Source: Sweltsa coloradensis (Eukaryota > Arthropoda > Insecta > Plecoptera > Chloroperlidae). From it: a stretch of DNA of 64,000 nt. This document shows, piece by piece, positions 33,027 to 44,055 of the stretch. The DNA lies in assembly GCA_024449915.1 (NCBI GenBank), contig JAMZAV010001048.1, forward strand, positions 124,001 to 188,000. The letters are read 5' to 3'. Each line of letters starts with the position of its first letter. Position 1 is the stretch's first letter. The notes beneath the pieces were generated by a model. It was not told where the DNA came from. It did no database searches and saw nothing but the letters and a program-made list of their open reading frames with translations. The position numbers and the translations under genes were made by a program.

Positions 33027-34442
33027 CTACAGGGTGTTACAAAAAGTCTTTAACACACTTCTACGATGACAACTTCGTTGACTAGTTCCATGTGGTGATT
33101 CTACAAAGCTCACCCCACCAAAACCCAACAATACTATGCCTTGATTCTGACTCAGTTTGTATTTTACTGCACTCTTCAGCTTTACAGTTGCTGACGCCGA
33201 TACATAACTGCACTTACAGTTAATTCTTTTTATTTTTGCTCTGGGTAGATTACCCCACACCCTCACATATCTTTCAACTTTTTGAATGCCAGCTCGCATT
33301 ACGCATGTCTTTACAAACACCCGCCTACTCAACCGTACGACGTCTGTCTGATTTCCATTATATATTTTCTTCTTATCTCCTTGGGAGCCAAACATCAACA
33401 TTTTTAAATCGCGTACGATTTCCTCTTTCGGTTCGTCTCTTTCATCAAGCCTCCAATTACTCCACGTCCTCTCTTGGACTCGTCTCATACCCAACTTAGC
33501 AACGTGAATTTTCTTTGCTCTAATCCACACTTCTACTTCGGACATATTTTTCCCTTGCATCTCCTTATCAACTGTATCCATCTCCTTCTTCATTGATTCA
33601 CACTGGCTTATACTTTCTTTAGTTAAACCCGACAACTTGTCTATCATTATTTCCTGTCCCTCTAGACGTGTATTCACCCCACTAACTTGCTTCTCAATGG
33701 TACTCATTTTCTCCTCTACCCTAGGTAAGCTATCATTTATGTGATTAACCAACCCGCCTATTTCCATCTCAACCCCCTTTTGGTTGTCTTTTACTCCTTT
33801 TTCTATTTCGTCTACCCGACTATCAATTTCTCTGTATTTCTCGTCTAGACGTTCATTTATCTCAACTACCTTTACATCTATTTTTTCTTTACACCACCAA
33901 TCTATCCTAGCCGACAACCTATCTATTTGAGTTTGGCTATCCTGCTTCATTTCTAACTTAAAAGCATTTAACTGACTCACCAATTCCATTTTATTGGCCT
34001 CCAACTGACTTGTCAACTCCATTTTATTAGTATTCCTCTGACTCGCCAACTCTATTTTATCGGCATTCCTCTGACTCATCAACTCCATTTTATTAGTATT
34101 CCTCTGACTCACCCACTCCATTTGATTGGTATTTATCTGAACCATCATCCCCTCCATGAAACGCATCATTTCTCTAAGCTGATTACTAAAACTTGACTGC
34201 TCGGACGCAATCTCGCATTCCTGGTGCGACCTTGAACTCCCTGTTGCTAGACTGTTCGACGCAGCTGCATTAACTTCGCTCTCAACAATCCTTTCTTCCT
34301 CTGGTAGATCAAAATGAACCGTCTTCCTAACCGGCAACATAATCACATCCTTACTGTCTACGAGAGTTTTCATGATTTGATCCATCATACCTTGGTCTAA
34401 CTCAACTGTGGTATCGCTATCCGTACTATCATTGGTTGACAC
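33027..34442 (-). CDS. Gag-like coiled-coil ORF (471 aa) of an LTR retrotransposon remnant
   Basis: This is the longest ORF in the window. It lies about 400 bp downstream of the LTR/primer site at 34823-34843 on the same strand, where gag would be expected. Residues about 1-90 are acidic and polar. Residues about 105-165 are six 11-residue repeats (NTNKMELMSQR type). A long charged coiled coil follows to about residue 310 (EINERLDEKYREIDSRVDEI). The C-terminal 130 residues are basic and of low plausibility. No zinc knuckle, protease or reverse transcriptase follows. The Gag role is inferred from position and coiled coil only; no homologous family was recognised. Confidence 0.6.
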   Translation of the reverse strand: MSTNDSTDSDTTVELDQGMMDQIMKTLVDSKDVIMLPVRKTVHFDLPEEERIVESEVNAAASNSLATGSSRSHQECEIASEQSSFSNQLREMMRFMEGMMVQINTNQMEWVSQRNTNKMELMSQRNADKIELASQRNTNKMELTSQLEANKMELVSQLNAFKLEMKQDSQTQIDRLSARIDWWCKEKIDVKVVEINERLDEKYREIDSRVDEIEKGVKDNQKGVEMEIGGLVNHINDSLPRVEEKMSTIEKQVSGVNTRLEGQEIMIDKLSGLTKESISQCESMKKEMDTVDKEMQGKNMSEVEVWIRAKKIHVAKLGMRRVQERTWSNWRLDERDEPKEEIVRDLKMLMFGSQGDKKKIYNGNQTDVVRLSRRVFVKTCVMRAGIQKVERYVRVWGNLPRAKIKRINCKCSYVSASATVKLKSAVKYKLSQNQGIVLLGFGGVSFVESPHGTSQRSCHRRSVLKTFCNTL

Positions 34443-34842
34443 TCAACGTTCATTCAAACTAACATCTTCCTCTTCTGAACTCATTATAACCCGTTGATTT
34501 CTCACCCTACCCCACCAACACTTCACAACGAGCTGGACTGAGATCTCAGAAAGACAAATCCCCTCCACTCCTTCCTCGTGGTTCTGAAACCGCTCAAGCC
34601 TGCATACACTGTCTCCTTTCTGTTCTCGAATAAACCTGATATTTTGTTTTTCTTCCTATTTAGCTCAACCTAGGCCTTATACCCCACGAATTGTAATTAT
34701 CAAGACAATCTCTCTTTGACTACGTACAAATGTGACAACTGTCCCACTCAAAACACGTACAACAAAGTAGACACTTACTAAGCCCTCTTAATCTCGGACG
34801 ATTAGTAATAATTCGTAAAGCCTTCCACGTTGGTTCGCCAAA

Positions 34843-36703
34843 TGTAACACAACGAACCTACGACCCCTCAGGTAATCGATAAGCTCTCGTTGGATACTTC
34901 TCTAAATAGTTAAACTTCGAAAAATAACATTTAATAAACAAAAACATACTCGGCGATGGGTCGCCTAATTAAAGTGAAACACGATTTCTGATCTCACTTG
35001 GAAGTAAAAATTAATTAAGAATAAAACAACTGATCACGACTAAAATCACTCAAACTTGAATGATTACTCTACCTAGGCGTGAACCTGGTACTCAAGTCTA
35101 AAGTTACCTAACCAGTTCATAACACACTCCTATAACTCACCAAGACCCACAAAATTAAGAAATCGTACAACAGCGAAGACAAACATCTCTGAAATACAAC
35201 TTATAATTTATACTAGATCTAGGATGACATTACAACAGACAATCAACGGTTCATAAGTTAAACCAGAACGGGCTATATTGCATGACACAAATGAATTTCC
35301 TTCATTGACAAGGAATACATTTCAAACCCTACCTATCAGTACTGATGTCTAAAAGCGAAATGGATATCCAGTTAAGATATCTCTTGGTCTGATGGACAAC
35401 AGTAAAGTTTCCCGAAAATTTATGGAAATATAATTGTTAATAAAACTTAATTTAAATACTCATCACAAATGATCATGACTCCCATCGAAACCTTATGACA
35501 TCGAAGAAGTCCGACGTGTAATTCCGTAACTTGCTGCATATTTGTAGACGATCGTAGTCTTGTATTGAAGATCCTGTCTTGAGTTCGTATCCCGGCTGTG
35601 ATTACTCTTGAGTTCAACTTTCCCTTGATAATGTTTGAGCGGTGATAAAATACGATATTTTATCGTGCGAATAACTCAACTCCGACCGTACGTTTTTAAT
35701 GTTTCACACTTGCCCGATATCAGCATTCCAAGTCCAACAACCAAGTTTTTCCTGTATCTCACACGGTAAACTGTCAGACGTTCAATAATGTAAACACGCC
35801 TACTTTTATCGGCTCAGTTCTGTTCTTACCCGTCTTTATTACCAAAGCACTTCGTTCGACGTTGCTGGCTCAGGCACTCACGAATATTCCGAGTTCTTAT
35901 TGTTGATATTATCTCTAAGCTCTTTGCAATTAAAATTCGCCATTTTATTCTTCAACTAAATGCATTTACGAATTCCGAAACCAATTTACATAAAAACTAA
36001 GCCTCGGCCATGATATCGAATGGTAATTAACTGTTCCTTATATGTTCCTATATTTGGATTCATAAACAATATTATCCTCACCGATTTCCTTTTTATAATA
36101 TTTCAATCTGTATTTCGTTGTAATACGACCACCAAACCTTGCTTGCGTTATCGCGTCCTAAACTCCAGGCTACGCGAATATAATCTTTCTCGGTTCCTTT
36201 AAAATCCCAACTAACTCTCGGTCCAGATATCGAATGGTTCTAACCCTTTCTGGTTATCGATGCTGTCTTTTATCAAGTCCGTAGGTTTATTAATATGCTC
36301 CTAAAGCATGCAAAAGTTCGTTTACTCACGTATCCCTGGGCTGGGCTAGCCTTATAAAATGTACCTCGGTTGGTTATCGTTTTCGTTGATTTCTGGTATT
36401 TCTTCTTGGCAGATCGCCGTTCACTTTCGATTATCACTTTCGCAGATTTTTTAACACGCGTTTTCTATATCCAAAGTGTTCTTTCCTAGTACACTTTCCC
36501 TAAGTTTTACGCAACGTCTCAAATCGCCCACGCACACGACCGATTTCCAACTTCACGTCTCAAAGCTCTCACGACACACTGCCGACAAACGCCGCTCTCA
36601 ACAATCAAAAAACCGATCGTAGCGTTATGATAACCAATCAAAGACCAGCACACAGCGTCATTAAACTGAACTAGGTCCAAACAAATGTCCGGGTGACGCT
36701 ACA
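34843..36703 (-). mobile_element. Long terminal repeat (about 1.86 kb) with primer-binding site
   Basis: On the - strand the segment starts TGTAGCGTCACCCGGACATT at 36703 and ends GTGTTACA at 34843. TT then TGGCGAACCAACGTGGAAGG follows, resembling a tRNA-Lys-type primer-binding site (TGGCGCCCAACGTGG) with changes. TG...CA termini, primer site and downstream Gag-like ORF are consistent with a 5' LTR of a Gypsy- or BEL-like element. No second LTR was identified, so the limits are inferred. Confidence 0.5.
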
Positions 36704-37413
36704 TGCGAAAATGATGAAATATGATCTTGGCATTTTCTAGAATTTAATAAAATAGATTGACATAGATTTTATATTAAAACTGTTATACTTAAGTGAATCA
36801 CATGATTCTTTTTATGAAATAAAATGAAATTTTCTCTAGTTTCTGATTTAAATCAAACCCGTTCTGTATTATTAGTATTTAATTAGTTTATACATGGTTT
36901 CCACATTTAACCCAGTTGCCTCAGTAGTAGCCTCGAACCAGCTCATGAAAAATACACATCTCTCCTTCCACTGACCAACGACATCGACTTCGAGATACAA
37001 ATCGATCTTCGACCGACCAAAGCCAAAAGACCTAAGTACACTCAGAGAGAGGCCGTATAGTCTCATGTGGTTTTGTAAATCACAACATTTACCAACGATT
37101 GATTATTGAACATTCAAATCGTCAGTTTATACACTGCTGCTTGGGAAAGGACTTCTTCTAATGCTACTGCGGCCGGCCATGATGCACGTTATGCCCACCG
37201 ACAGTGCTGCCCCTGGATTCCACTTTAAACGCCTATAAGCCTAATTTGTATTTGATTATCGACAACGTAAAAAATATCAATATTTATCGATCGATTGCAG
37301 ATGCGCGATTATCGATATTCAAATTCAAATCGAATGGCAACCCTAATGTTTAACCTATATTATAGGTTGGCCTACCGGTACCAAAGAGTGAACAGAATGA
37401 GGTAAGTTGTTAC

Positions 37414-37537
37414 CTATCTGCCTTGGAGAGATTGAACTCGTGCGACTCATCTCGAAGGTCAGAGAGATCAGCATTCTGGACCACTTCCTCGGCATCGGAG
37501 AAGTTCAACACGTGTTCGCCACGCGGCAGCGCTTGCA
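37414..37537 (-). CDS. MCRS1: MCRS1 exon (acidic linker segment)
   Basis: After acceptor TTCCTACAG (- strand) TG completes Val, then QALPRGEHVLNFSDAEEVVQ and NADLSDLRDESHEFNLSKAD follow, ending AG before GTAACA. It matches vertebrate MCRS1 (VQPLPKGDQVLNFSDAEDLI, RDEVLEHE, ADRR). Both split codons (G|TG and AG|G) fit the neighbouring exons at 39576 and 25332. It is the first exon beside the 10-kb insertion. Confidence 0.96.
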
Positions 37538-37624
37538 CTGTAGGAACAAGCATCACATCATCACAACACACAAGGGGCCTACTTAGCCTATATTGCACCT
37601 GCCGAAACAACCAGTCTATTGACA

Positions 37625-38540
37625 CCCTATCACTATGACACTATCATTTTCTATCTTTCTTTACCAATGAGGTCGAGATAGGCAAGCCTACTCTACACCC
37701 TCTGGTGGGTCCATGTTTCCTTTACAAGGTTGACTCCTTGTCCTGCTGGGGGGGCCTAGCAGGTGATGAACCTGCTAGACCCTACTCTTCTTTTCCTTCA
37801 ACCTCTTCACCTGCAGCCAAGGCTAGCACATGTGCCAGTGCCATAGCCAAGAGCTTGCAGCTTGTGGAGTCTTTTCCTTTAGTTTTCGGATCCCAGGCAC
37901 AATTAGTAGGGCAGCCTCTCACGTTGCCACGAGTCTTGGTTTAAATCCAGGTTAAGGCCCAAGCACCAGAGTCTTGGAGGGAAGCCCCCTCATTGGTTGT
38001 GCTGTTTTGTGACTTTCCACTCTTCCTATCTCTAACAGTCTAACCCTTTCTCTTAGTATGAATGAAGAGGCACCCTGGCCCAGCAACAACAGAAGGGGCA
38101 GCTTTTCTCTTGTTGCCAAGGGTCCTGGTTTGAATCCAGGGTAAGTCATGGATTTTTTGTTTCCCGAGCACTAGAGTTGGGAGGGAAGCCCCCTTACTGG
38201 ATGTTCTGACAGCGTGGCTCAGTATGAATGGTGTGTTAAGTAACCTTGCTGATGATGACAACATGCATGCAGAATTTACTTCTTTCATGGTCCTACCACA
38301 GGTTTGATTATGTGTTGTGAGTTTTGTTTGCATGCAGTTAGCTGATTTTAGATGGCCACCATCCGCCTGACGAGTCCCAGAAGGACAAAACGCATTGTGG
38401 ATTAAGGTAACAACTTTAAATGAGCTGCAGTTGTCATCAGCAGGTGAAAAGTTTTGTCGTACCCAGCTCTTCAGGCTGAGCTTTATGTTCTCTTTGCTTT
38501 CCCAACCTGCCAACCCTTCACCAATCTGTATTATTATTTT
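37625..38540 (-). other. MCRS1 intron with a diverged tandem repeat
   Basis: No exon recognised. Two related blocks share AAGGGTCCTGGTTTGAATCC-like text and GAGGGAAGCCCCC: about 37917-38000 (GTCTTGGTTTAAATCCAGG, AGGGAAGCCCCCTCATTGG) and about 38105-38205 (GTCCTGGTTTGAATCCAGG, AGGGAAGCCCCCTTACTGG). They form a two-copy repeat with a period of about 190 bp. Confidence 0.55.
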
Positions 38541-39301
38541 ACTAAGAAAACGCCAGTCGTTGTTAGACGCGTGAGCGACTCATGTGTTAAGTACCCGGGA
38601 AAATTTGCATTTAAGTTGATTAAATAAATAAAAATAAAAAAATTATTATGATATACTTGGTATAAATTAATATTATAGGGTTTTGAGTTTAGTTGGCATA
38701 AGGGTGCGTCAACTGAATGGCCATAATGCTCCACTGTAGCCTATGATAGGCTAGGGAGGAAAGACCCATGCTGTCTAGAACCAGCCTTAGGTAGTGGGAG
38801 GAAAGGGAATATTACCAGGTAGGCCTACTTAACACATGACTCACACACCTTACGACTTTTGAGTTTTCCTTGATTTTAACCTATATTATAGTACTGCCTG
38901 AAAAATTATAGAACATGTTTTGAAATGCATACATTACTATGGAAAACATAACCAGTACAAAGTAAGTGTAAAGAATAAGAATGCAAGGCTTACTCAAACT
39001 CCCAGCAGAATTTTGGGTAACCTTGAGCGTGCAAGATACGATACACTTTGGTCACTGCATGCATGCAACCATGGTTGTTAAATTGAATCCTACACATTTT
39101 AACCATATTTTAAATTTATTATTTCTTTTAGGTTTAAATTGCAACGGATTTTGCTCATTTTGGTAGCGGTTCTCAGGTAACTGGTCACGGATGTCTGTTT
39201 AAAATTTCAGCTCCATCAATTTAGCCGTTCGGCCATATGGCATCGAACAAGCCTTTTACAAACAGACATTGGCACATCGAAGACCCGCTCGACTTGCGTT
39301 G
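38541..39301 (-). mobile_element. Helitron2-like composite with an internal inverted cassette, copy 2
   Basis: The left end ACTAAGAAAACGCCAGTCG and the opposite TTTTCCTTG at 38872 bound a cassette of about 330 bp. Relative to copy 1 (26410-27308) the cassette is inverted (CTAGGGAGGAAAGACC here, GGTCTTTCCTCCCTAG there). The adjoining right-hand body (ACATGTTTTGAAATGCATA, GGATGTCTGTTTAAAATTTC) has the same orientation in both. Confidence 0.55.
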
Positions 39302-39575
39302 TAATTTGTATTTATTTAGAAATATAAGTTGAAAAGGAGTTTTTAAAATTTTAGATTGGATTTTTGTTTTTCAAATAACAAGAAATATAGGCCTAGCCTA
39401 CTTGATTTTGCGCAGAAAGAAAGATTTTGTGCCATTTAAAAAAAAAGAATTTGTTTGAAACCACCCAAACAGCTAAGAAAAAAATTATTGTCATAAAACA
39501 AAAATTTCAAAATATTTTGTGATTTTGCACAATTGTGAAAACTCCTAGTCTCTATGTATTATAAGAGTGACATAC

Positions 39576-39714
39576 CTATCTGATCTGGAAGCAGGTGATA
39601 TTGTTTCATCAATTGCCATTGTGTCAACAGTGATTTTGGAGTGCGAGATGGATGCAGAATGTGGGAATTCTCCTGTAGTAACACTTCAAATGTCTCCAGA
39701 GTAGGATGTGATGT
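39576..39714 (-). CDS. MCRS1: MCRS1 exon (middle region)
   Basis: After acceptor ATTTTGTAG (- strand) the frame reads TSHPTLETFEVLLQENSHIL then HPSRTPKSLLTQWQLMKQYH and LLPDQI plus G before GTATGT. It matches vertebrate MCRS1 (TSQPTLETFQDLL, ARTAKALQAHWQLMKQYYLL, EDQTV). The entry is phase 0 from the exon ending at 48674, and the exit base G joins TG in the exon at 37537 to restore Val. Confidence 0.96.
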
Positions 39715-39729
39715 CTACAAAATACAAAA

Positions 39730-40970
39730 ACCACATAATAAGAACAGCTCAGTACTGGCAGTGCACGTATTGTGCACAGTATAGTCATGGATTTACAAGG
39801 CGCACTAAGTCCATGGTAGAGTAGTATTGTTTTTCCAGTTTCTGGTATACAAAAAAGTAGCCCACAAAAAAGAGACATAAAGTTAAACTGAGGCTTATTG
39901 ATAGGGACCCTGAAGTTTCCCAATTTTTCCCAATTTCTGTAAGTTTTAGCTCCAAAATATGCAATTAATTTGACAATTGGTCATTGAAATCAAGATTTCT
40001 GATTTAACGTAGGCATATAGGCCTAGTTGGCACCATGACAGTTGAAAATATTATTATCGAACGCGCCTAGCTAATTCAAATTATCGCAAGTTAACTTTAT
40101 ATGGCCTAAATATTTGTGTATTATTAAAGCCATACTCTCACATTGACTTGTTGCTTACTTATGTTAAACCTAAATTTATTTCAGGAATTTAGAAAAAAAA
40201 AAATGAAAGAAATCGGTCAATATTTAAACATGGTACGACCAATATTGTTGAAATTGTATAGTGCGTGACGTCACCACCCGTGACGTAGCTGGATGGGCAC
40301 AGAGCTACGCTACCGATCGACTCGAGTGAATGCGGCCGCTCACTGCCCGCCCATTCAATACCATCGGGCACGGGACGGGTCAGTTGAAAAGTGTTTGTTC
40401 TATGTACAGGATGTTAGGATTAGGTCCCTTCATTTTCGAGCCTTCATACACAGATAGTGAACAGAGGGAAAATCTCAAGAAAAATTAAGAAAAATAAGCC
40501 TGGATAAAACAGTTTAATGGCAGGAAAGGTGATCTTAAATGGTGTAGTTGTAATGAATGTACATTACAACACAGAGTGCTTATTGTCACGAATCGGGAAA
40601 AAAATCACAAATTTGCGTTCTAATTTCGATTGTATTACTATCCATGATGGGTTCGAGCATATTATTAACATTCATTCTCTCAACACTGCTAGGCAACAGT
40701 TTTTGTTACTCTCCACGTGTAAAAACCAACGATATGTAGGATTTAAAGTCGCATACGGGAGTACTGTGGCCTACTTTGACTAAAAGTGATTCGACTTAAA
40801 TGATTTCTTTATCATTGTAAGGATTAGAACAGTGTATACATTTGTAACACGATTTTAACCCAGGGATTAATATGAAAACCACATTACTGTATCATAAACC
40901 TGATTTTAATTTTGTTGTCCAATATATCCACATTAAAACACTCACGCGTCACACATTAATTATTCATAAA
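39730..40970 (-). other. MCRS1 intron, nothing recognised
   Basis: AT-rich intron sequence. A GC-richer patch at 40255-40385 (GACGTCACC, ACGTAGC, GCGGCCGC) lies in it, but no TIR, exon or promoter architecture was seen. ORFs of 60-88 codons are unconvincing. Confidence 0.5.
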
Positions 40971-40973
40971 ACT

Positions 40974-41256
40974 AAGAATTATTGTATTGTGTGTGTGTTA
41001 TGTTTGCCGTCTCTTTGTATGACTCACTAATCACTAACTTAAAAAACAACCTAGAACCCAAAAGAAGACAAAATCCACACTTCAACTATGTTTGTTAACT
41101 GAAGTCACTGTAATTATTTATATAACTAAGAATTATTCGCTATGTTTGCCGTCTCTTTGAATGACACACGTATCACTAAGTTTAAAAAACTACTAGAACG
41201 AGAACCTAAAAGAAGACAAAATCCACACTTCAACTACAGGTATGTTTGTTAACTGT
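40974..41256 (+). repeat. Two-copy tandem duplication of about 140 bp
   Basis: AACTAAGAATTATT, TATGTTTGCCGTCTCTTTG, AAAAGAAGACAAAATCCACA and CTTCAACTA recur in order at about 40974-41115 and 41122-41256, with scattered substitutions. No coding potential; it lies in an MCRS1 intron. Confidence 0.75.
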
Positions 41257-41719
41257 AGTCTCTGAGCCATTCGTACTCTTCACATATCTCGACAAACCTT
41301 GTAATGCTATTCACTATCACATTAATTAAATTAGTACATAAAACACTTGTTGAGCTGTCACTGTGCTAGAACAAATCTGCAAACACTCCATCCACACAGA
41401 ATATCACCCCCTTACTAAATTCAACACGTGTTCTAACCGAGTGTCTACCCTCGCCAGGCCGGCTTTGTCAGCTCAGCAGGTCCCCATCCACCTGCGTCAC
41501 ATGCCCCCAGGCGCGCGTCAAAACAAACCGTTGTATAGGGTATAGGCCTCATCCAAGGTTGCCAAAATGTCCGGCATTCTTATTTTTTGCACGCCTTCTT
41601 GTATTAAAAAAATACTTCATCCATTGTGATTTAATGCCTTTAATACGTGTTCATTTCGGTGAAGGGTAGTGATTGCAAGGCTATTTTTATGACGAAATGA
41701 TGCCTTTACTTTGAGTTTA

Positions 41720-42466
41720 TTGGATGAGCGTAGTGAGCGAAGTGAAGATTCCATTCTACTACACTGGAGAAAAAATTCCGGAATGTTTTTTTTTTTCTTT
41801 TTTTTTGTATTTTTGTCTGTTTGTCCACACGATTCCGGCTAAACCGATACTCCGATTGCGATGAAATTTTATGGAGGCCTTCGAAATCTCTGAACTTAGA
41901 ACTGTCACGTTTTTGAGCGCAATCGGAAAATTATTTCTCATGAAAATTGCAATTTTACGATTTTTTTCGATTTTCAATTTATAAGACCTACATGCTTTGT
42001 CCGATTGTAATAATTTTCTCACAGAACCTTTATTTTACGAATTGATATATTCGTGTGAAATTTGAGCGTTATCAAAAGATAAATGTCTTTAAAAAATCGC
42101 AATTTTACGACTTTTTTCGATTTTTTAAATTTCTTCGGCTTATTGCCTGCTACATGCTTTATCCGATCGTAATGATTTTTTCACAGAACCTTAATTTCAT
42201 GAATTTATATATTCGTGTGAAATCTGAGAGCTATCAAATAATTATTTCTTATGATAATTGCAATTTTACGATTTTTTTCCTTTTTTAAAATTACGATTGA
42301 TTAAAAATTTAAGTTATTTTTTTATTTAATTTAATTTAATTTAAAAAAAATTCAACTTAGATATGATTTTTTCACAGAACAACAGAAAATCCGCATAACA
42401 CATGGCAGCTCAATGCACCAATTACGCTCATCCAACAACGCGGCGGGACTTAAGCGTTTTCCTAGT
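41720..42466 (+). mobile_element. Helitron2-like/HINE repeat, intact copy
   Basis: It begins TTGGATGAGCGTAGTGAGCG after a T and ends GCGTTTTCCTAGT. CGCTCATCCAACAACGC lies about 40 bases before the end with an AACGC...GCGTT hairpin. The internal module (TACATGCTTTATCCGAT, TTTTTCACAGAACCTTAATTT) is repeated. It is the cleanest of the + strand copies. Confidence 0.7.
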
Positions 42467-42556
42467 ACTGAAATTGAAGATTTTTTATAATGAAAATGAT
42501 TACCTTTTATTTGCTATTTCTCAGGGTCCCTACTTATCGATGTTAAAAACATGTAA

Positions 42557-44025
42557 TAGGGATATGTGGATAACCAAAATTTCAGTTCGGTTCAGATAGT
42601 TTAGAAACTATCCAAACGGGTGCGCAAAAAATTGGAGTCGACTTGGGTTCGGTTTCGGATAGTTTGAATTGAGCGCGCAAACCTCGACTTCTTGTACAGA
42701 GTATACGCTTGTACTGTCCATGGTTCTAGTAGGCTTTGCTTCTGTGGACACCGCTACGGTGATCATTGAGTTTGACGACCTCTTTTAGACTATTGGTTTA
42801 AAACACGTCCCACGACCTTGAGACTAAAGTGATGTTTTATGTGTCTGTCCACACTGTCAGCGACTGAAGTTACGCTTTTTTGTAATATAATTGGTCTCTA
42901 GGAGACTTTTTTCTCACTTTCGGTATTATTCGACGCAATTAGTATGCCTAATATGACGTAATATTATTTGCAGGTGCAGCTCAATCCAAATAAAACAAAC
43001 TACAAATCATTATGACTGATTTAACCCTACTTCTGCTGTGAACCTATGTTCATTATTAAGATTCCTGGTTGTAAACAAGTTATTACTCAATTTATGGTGG
43101 AACTGGAAAGTGACTTGGAGCGGTAAAATATGAAAAAATGATGAAGGTTCTTAGTCTTATGTTGCTGTCCTTAGGTCTAGCCTCAGAGCTTAGACTAGGG
43201 CCTAAGCATACAGGAACTGCTATTGACTGCAACTTGGAGCCTTACCAATCTGCACAGGTTTAGAAAATTTGTTTTAGTATTCGAATTTGATTAACGTTTT
43301 AACAAGATCCTTAGTTTATTACTAGGGCCTCTGAGGAGCTTAGGGCCATGCTCGTACTTATGACATCACAAATGTAATTTAACAGCTGCAAATAAAATAC
43401 AGTACAATACAATCGGCGGGACAATCCCAATATTCAATTTTAAGTCCTGCATCCCGCCAATACACCAAGCGGGACACAATTATTATTAATTTATTATTAT
43501 TGACCAGCTTGGTAGAAACTTTTCAATCCCAATGCATTTTTTTTTGTTTCTTTTTTTTTTCACTATAAAAACAACAATATTTTCATTCATTCAGTCCAGT
43601 ATATTTTTCAGAACCCACTTAAAGACTAAAAAAAAATCCCCTGGACGTAGGGCTCTGCCCTCCATGCTGTGTTAGCCTACAAAGATTTGTCCCTCTACCT
43701 TGAGTTCAAATTATGCCAATCCTAGGCCCAACCTGAACCATGGAAGTTGCAACACACTCAAATTCTTAATTTGGCCCTAGGCCTAGGCTTTATTATTCAA
43801 ATTATTTTGGTATGGTCTCGAAACAATGTTCTAGAACTAGATGGAACTGCATCGGATTACAAACTAATGAGGATTCTATTACTGAAATTTCTTTATTTTG
43901 CAAATTTCTCAAATTTTTCCACCTCGCTCCAACCTAAACTATCTGGAACCAAACCGACCCCCCCCCCCCCCCCCCGATATTTTACTATCCAGAACCGAAC
44001 CGAAACTAAAAATCAGGATTTGCAC
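42557..44025. mobile_element. Putative hAT-type element (TrGGGwTrTG ends)
   Basis: The left zone TAGGGATATGTGGATAACC...TTTCAGTTCGGTTC is mirrored by GAACCGAACCGAAACTAAA...GGATTTGCACACCCCA at the right. Flanks AAACATGTAA and AAACACGTTA are similar but not identical. A C-run of about 17 lies near the right end. The boundaries are approximate. Confidence 0.45.
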
Positions 44026-44055
44026 ACCCCAAACACGTTACCCCAATACTACCAG

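Larger units (their letters stand above)
27329..37345. mobile_element. 10-kb insertion with hAT-type ends inside an MCRS1 intron
   Basis: The left end TAGGGTTGCTGTTTGATAATC and the right end (inverse TAGGGTTGCCATTCGATTTG) both run into ATCGAT-rich subterminal DNA, and the exact 8-bp duplication ATGTTTAA flanks them (27321-27328 and 37346-37353). Later insertions account for most of its length: a hAT (28615-31188), a Helitron2-like element (31355-32205) and an LTR remnant (about 33027-36703). No hAT transposase was seen. The right end lies only 69 bp from the MCRS1 exon at 37414. Confidence 0.8.

Noticed and set aside
40189..40390. GC-richer patch with ACGTCA and GCGGCCGC as a possible promoter
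   Set aside because: It lies inside an MCRS1 intron without an adjoining exon or initiator; base composition alone is not evidence.
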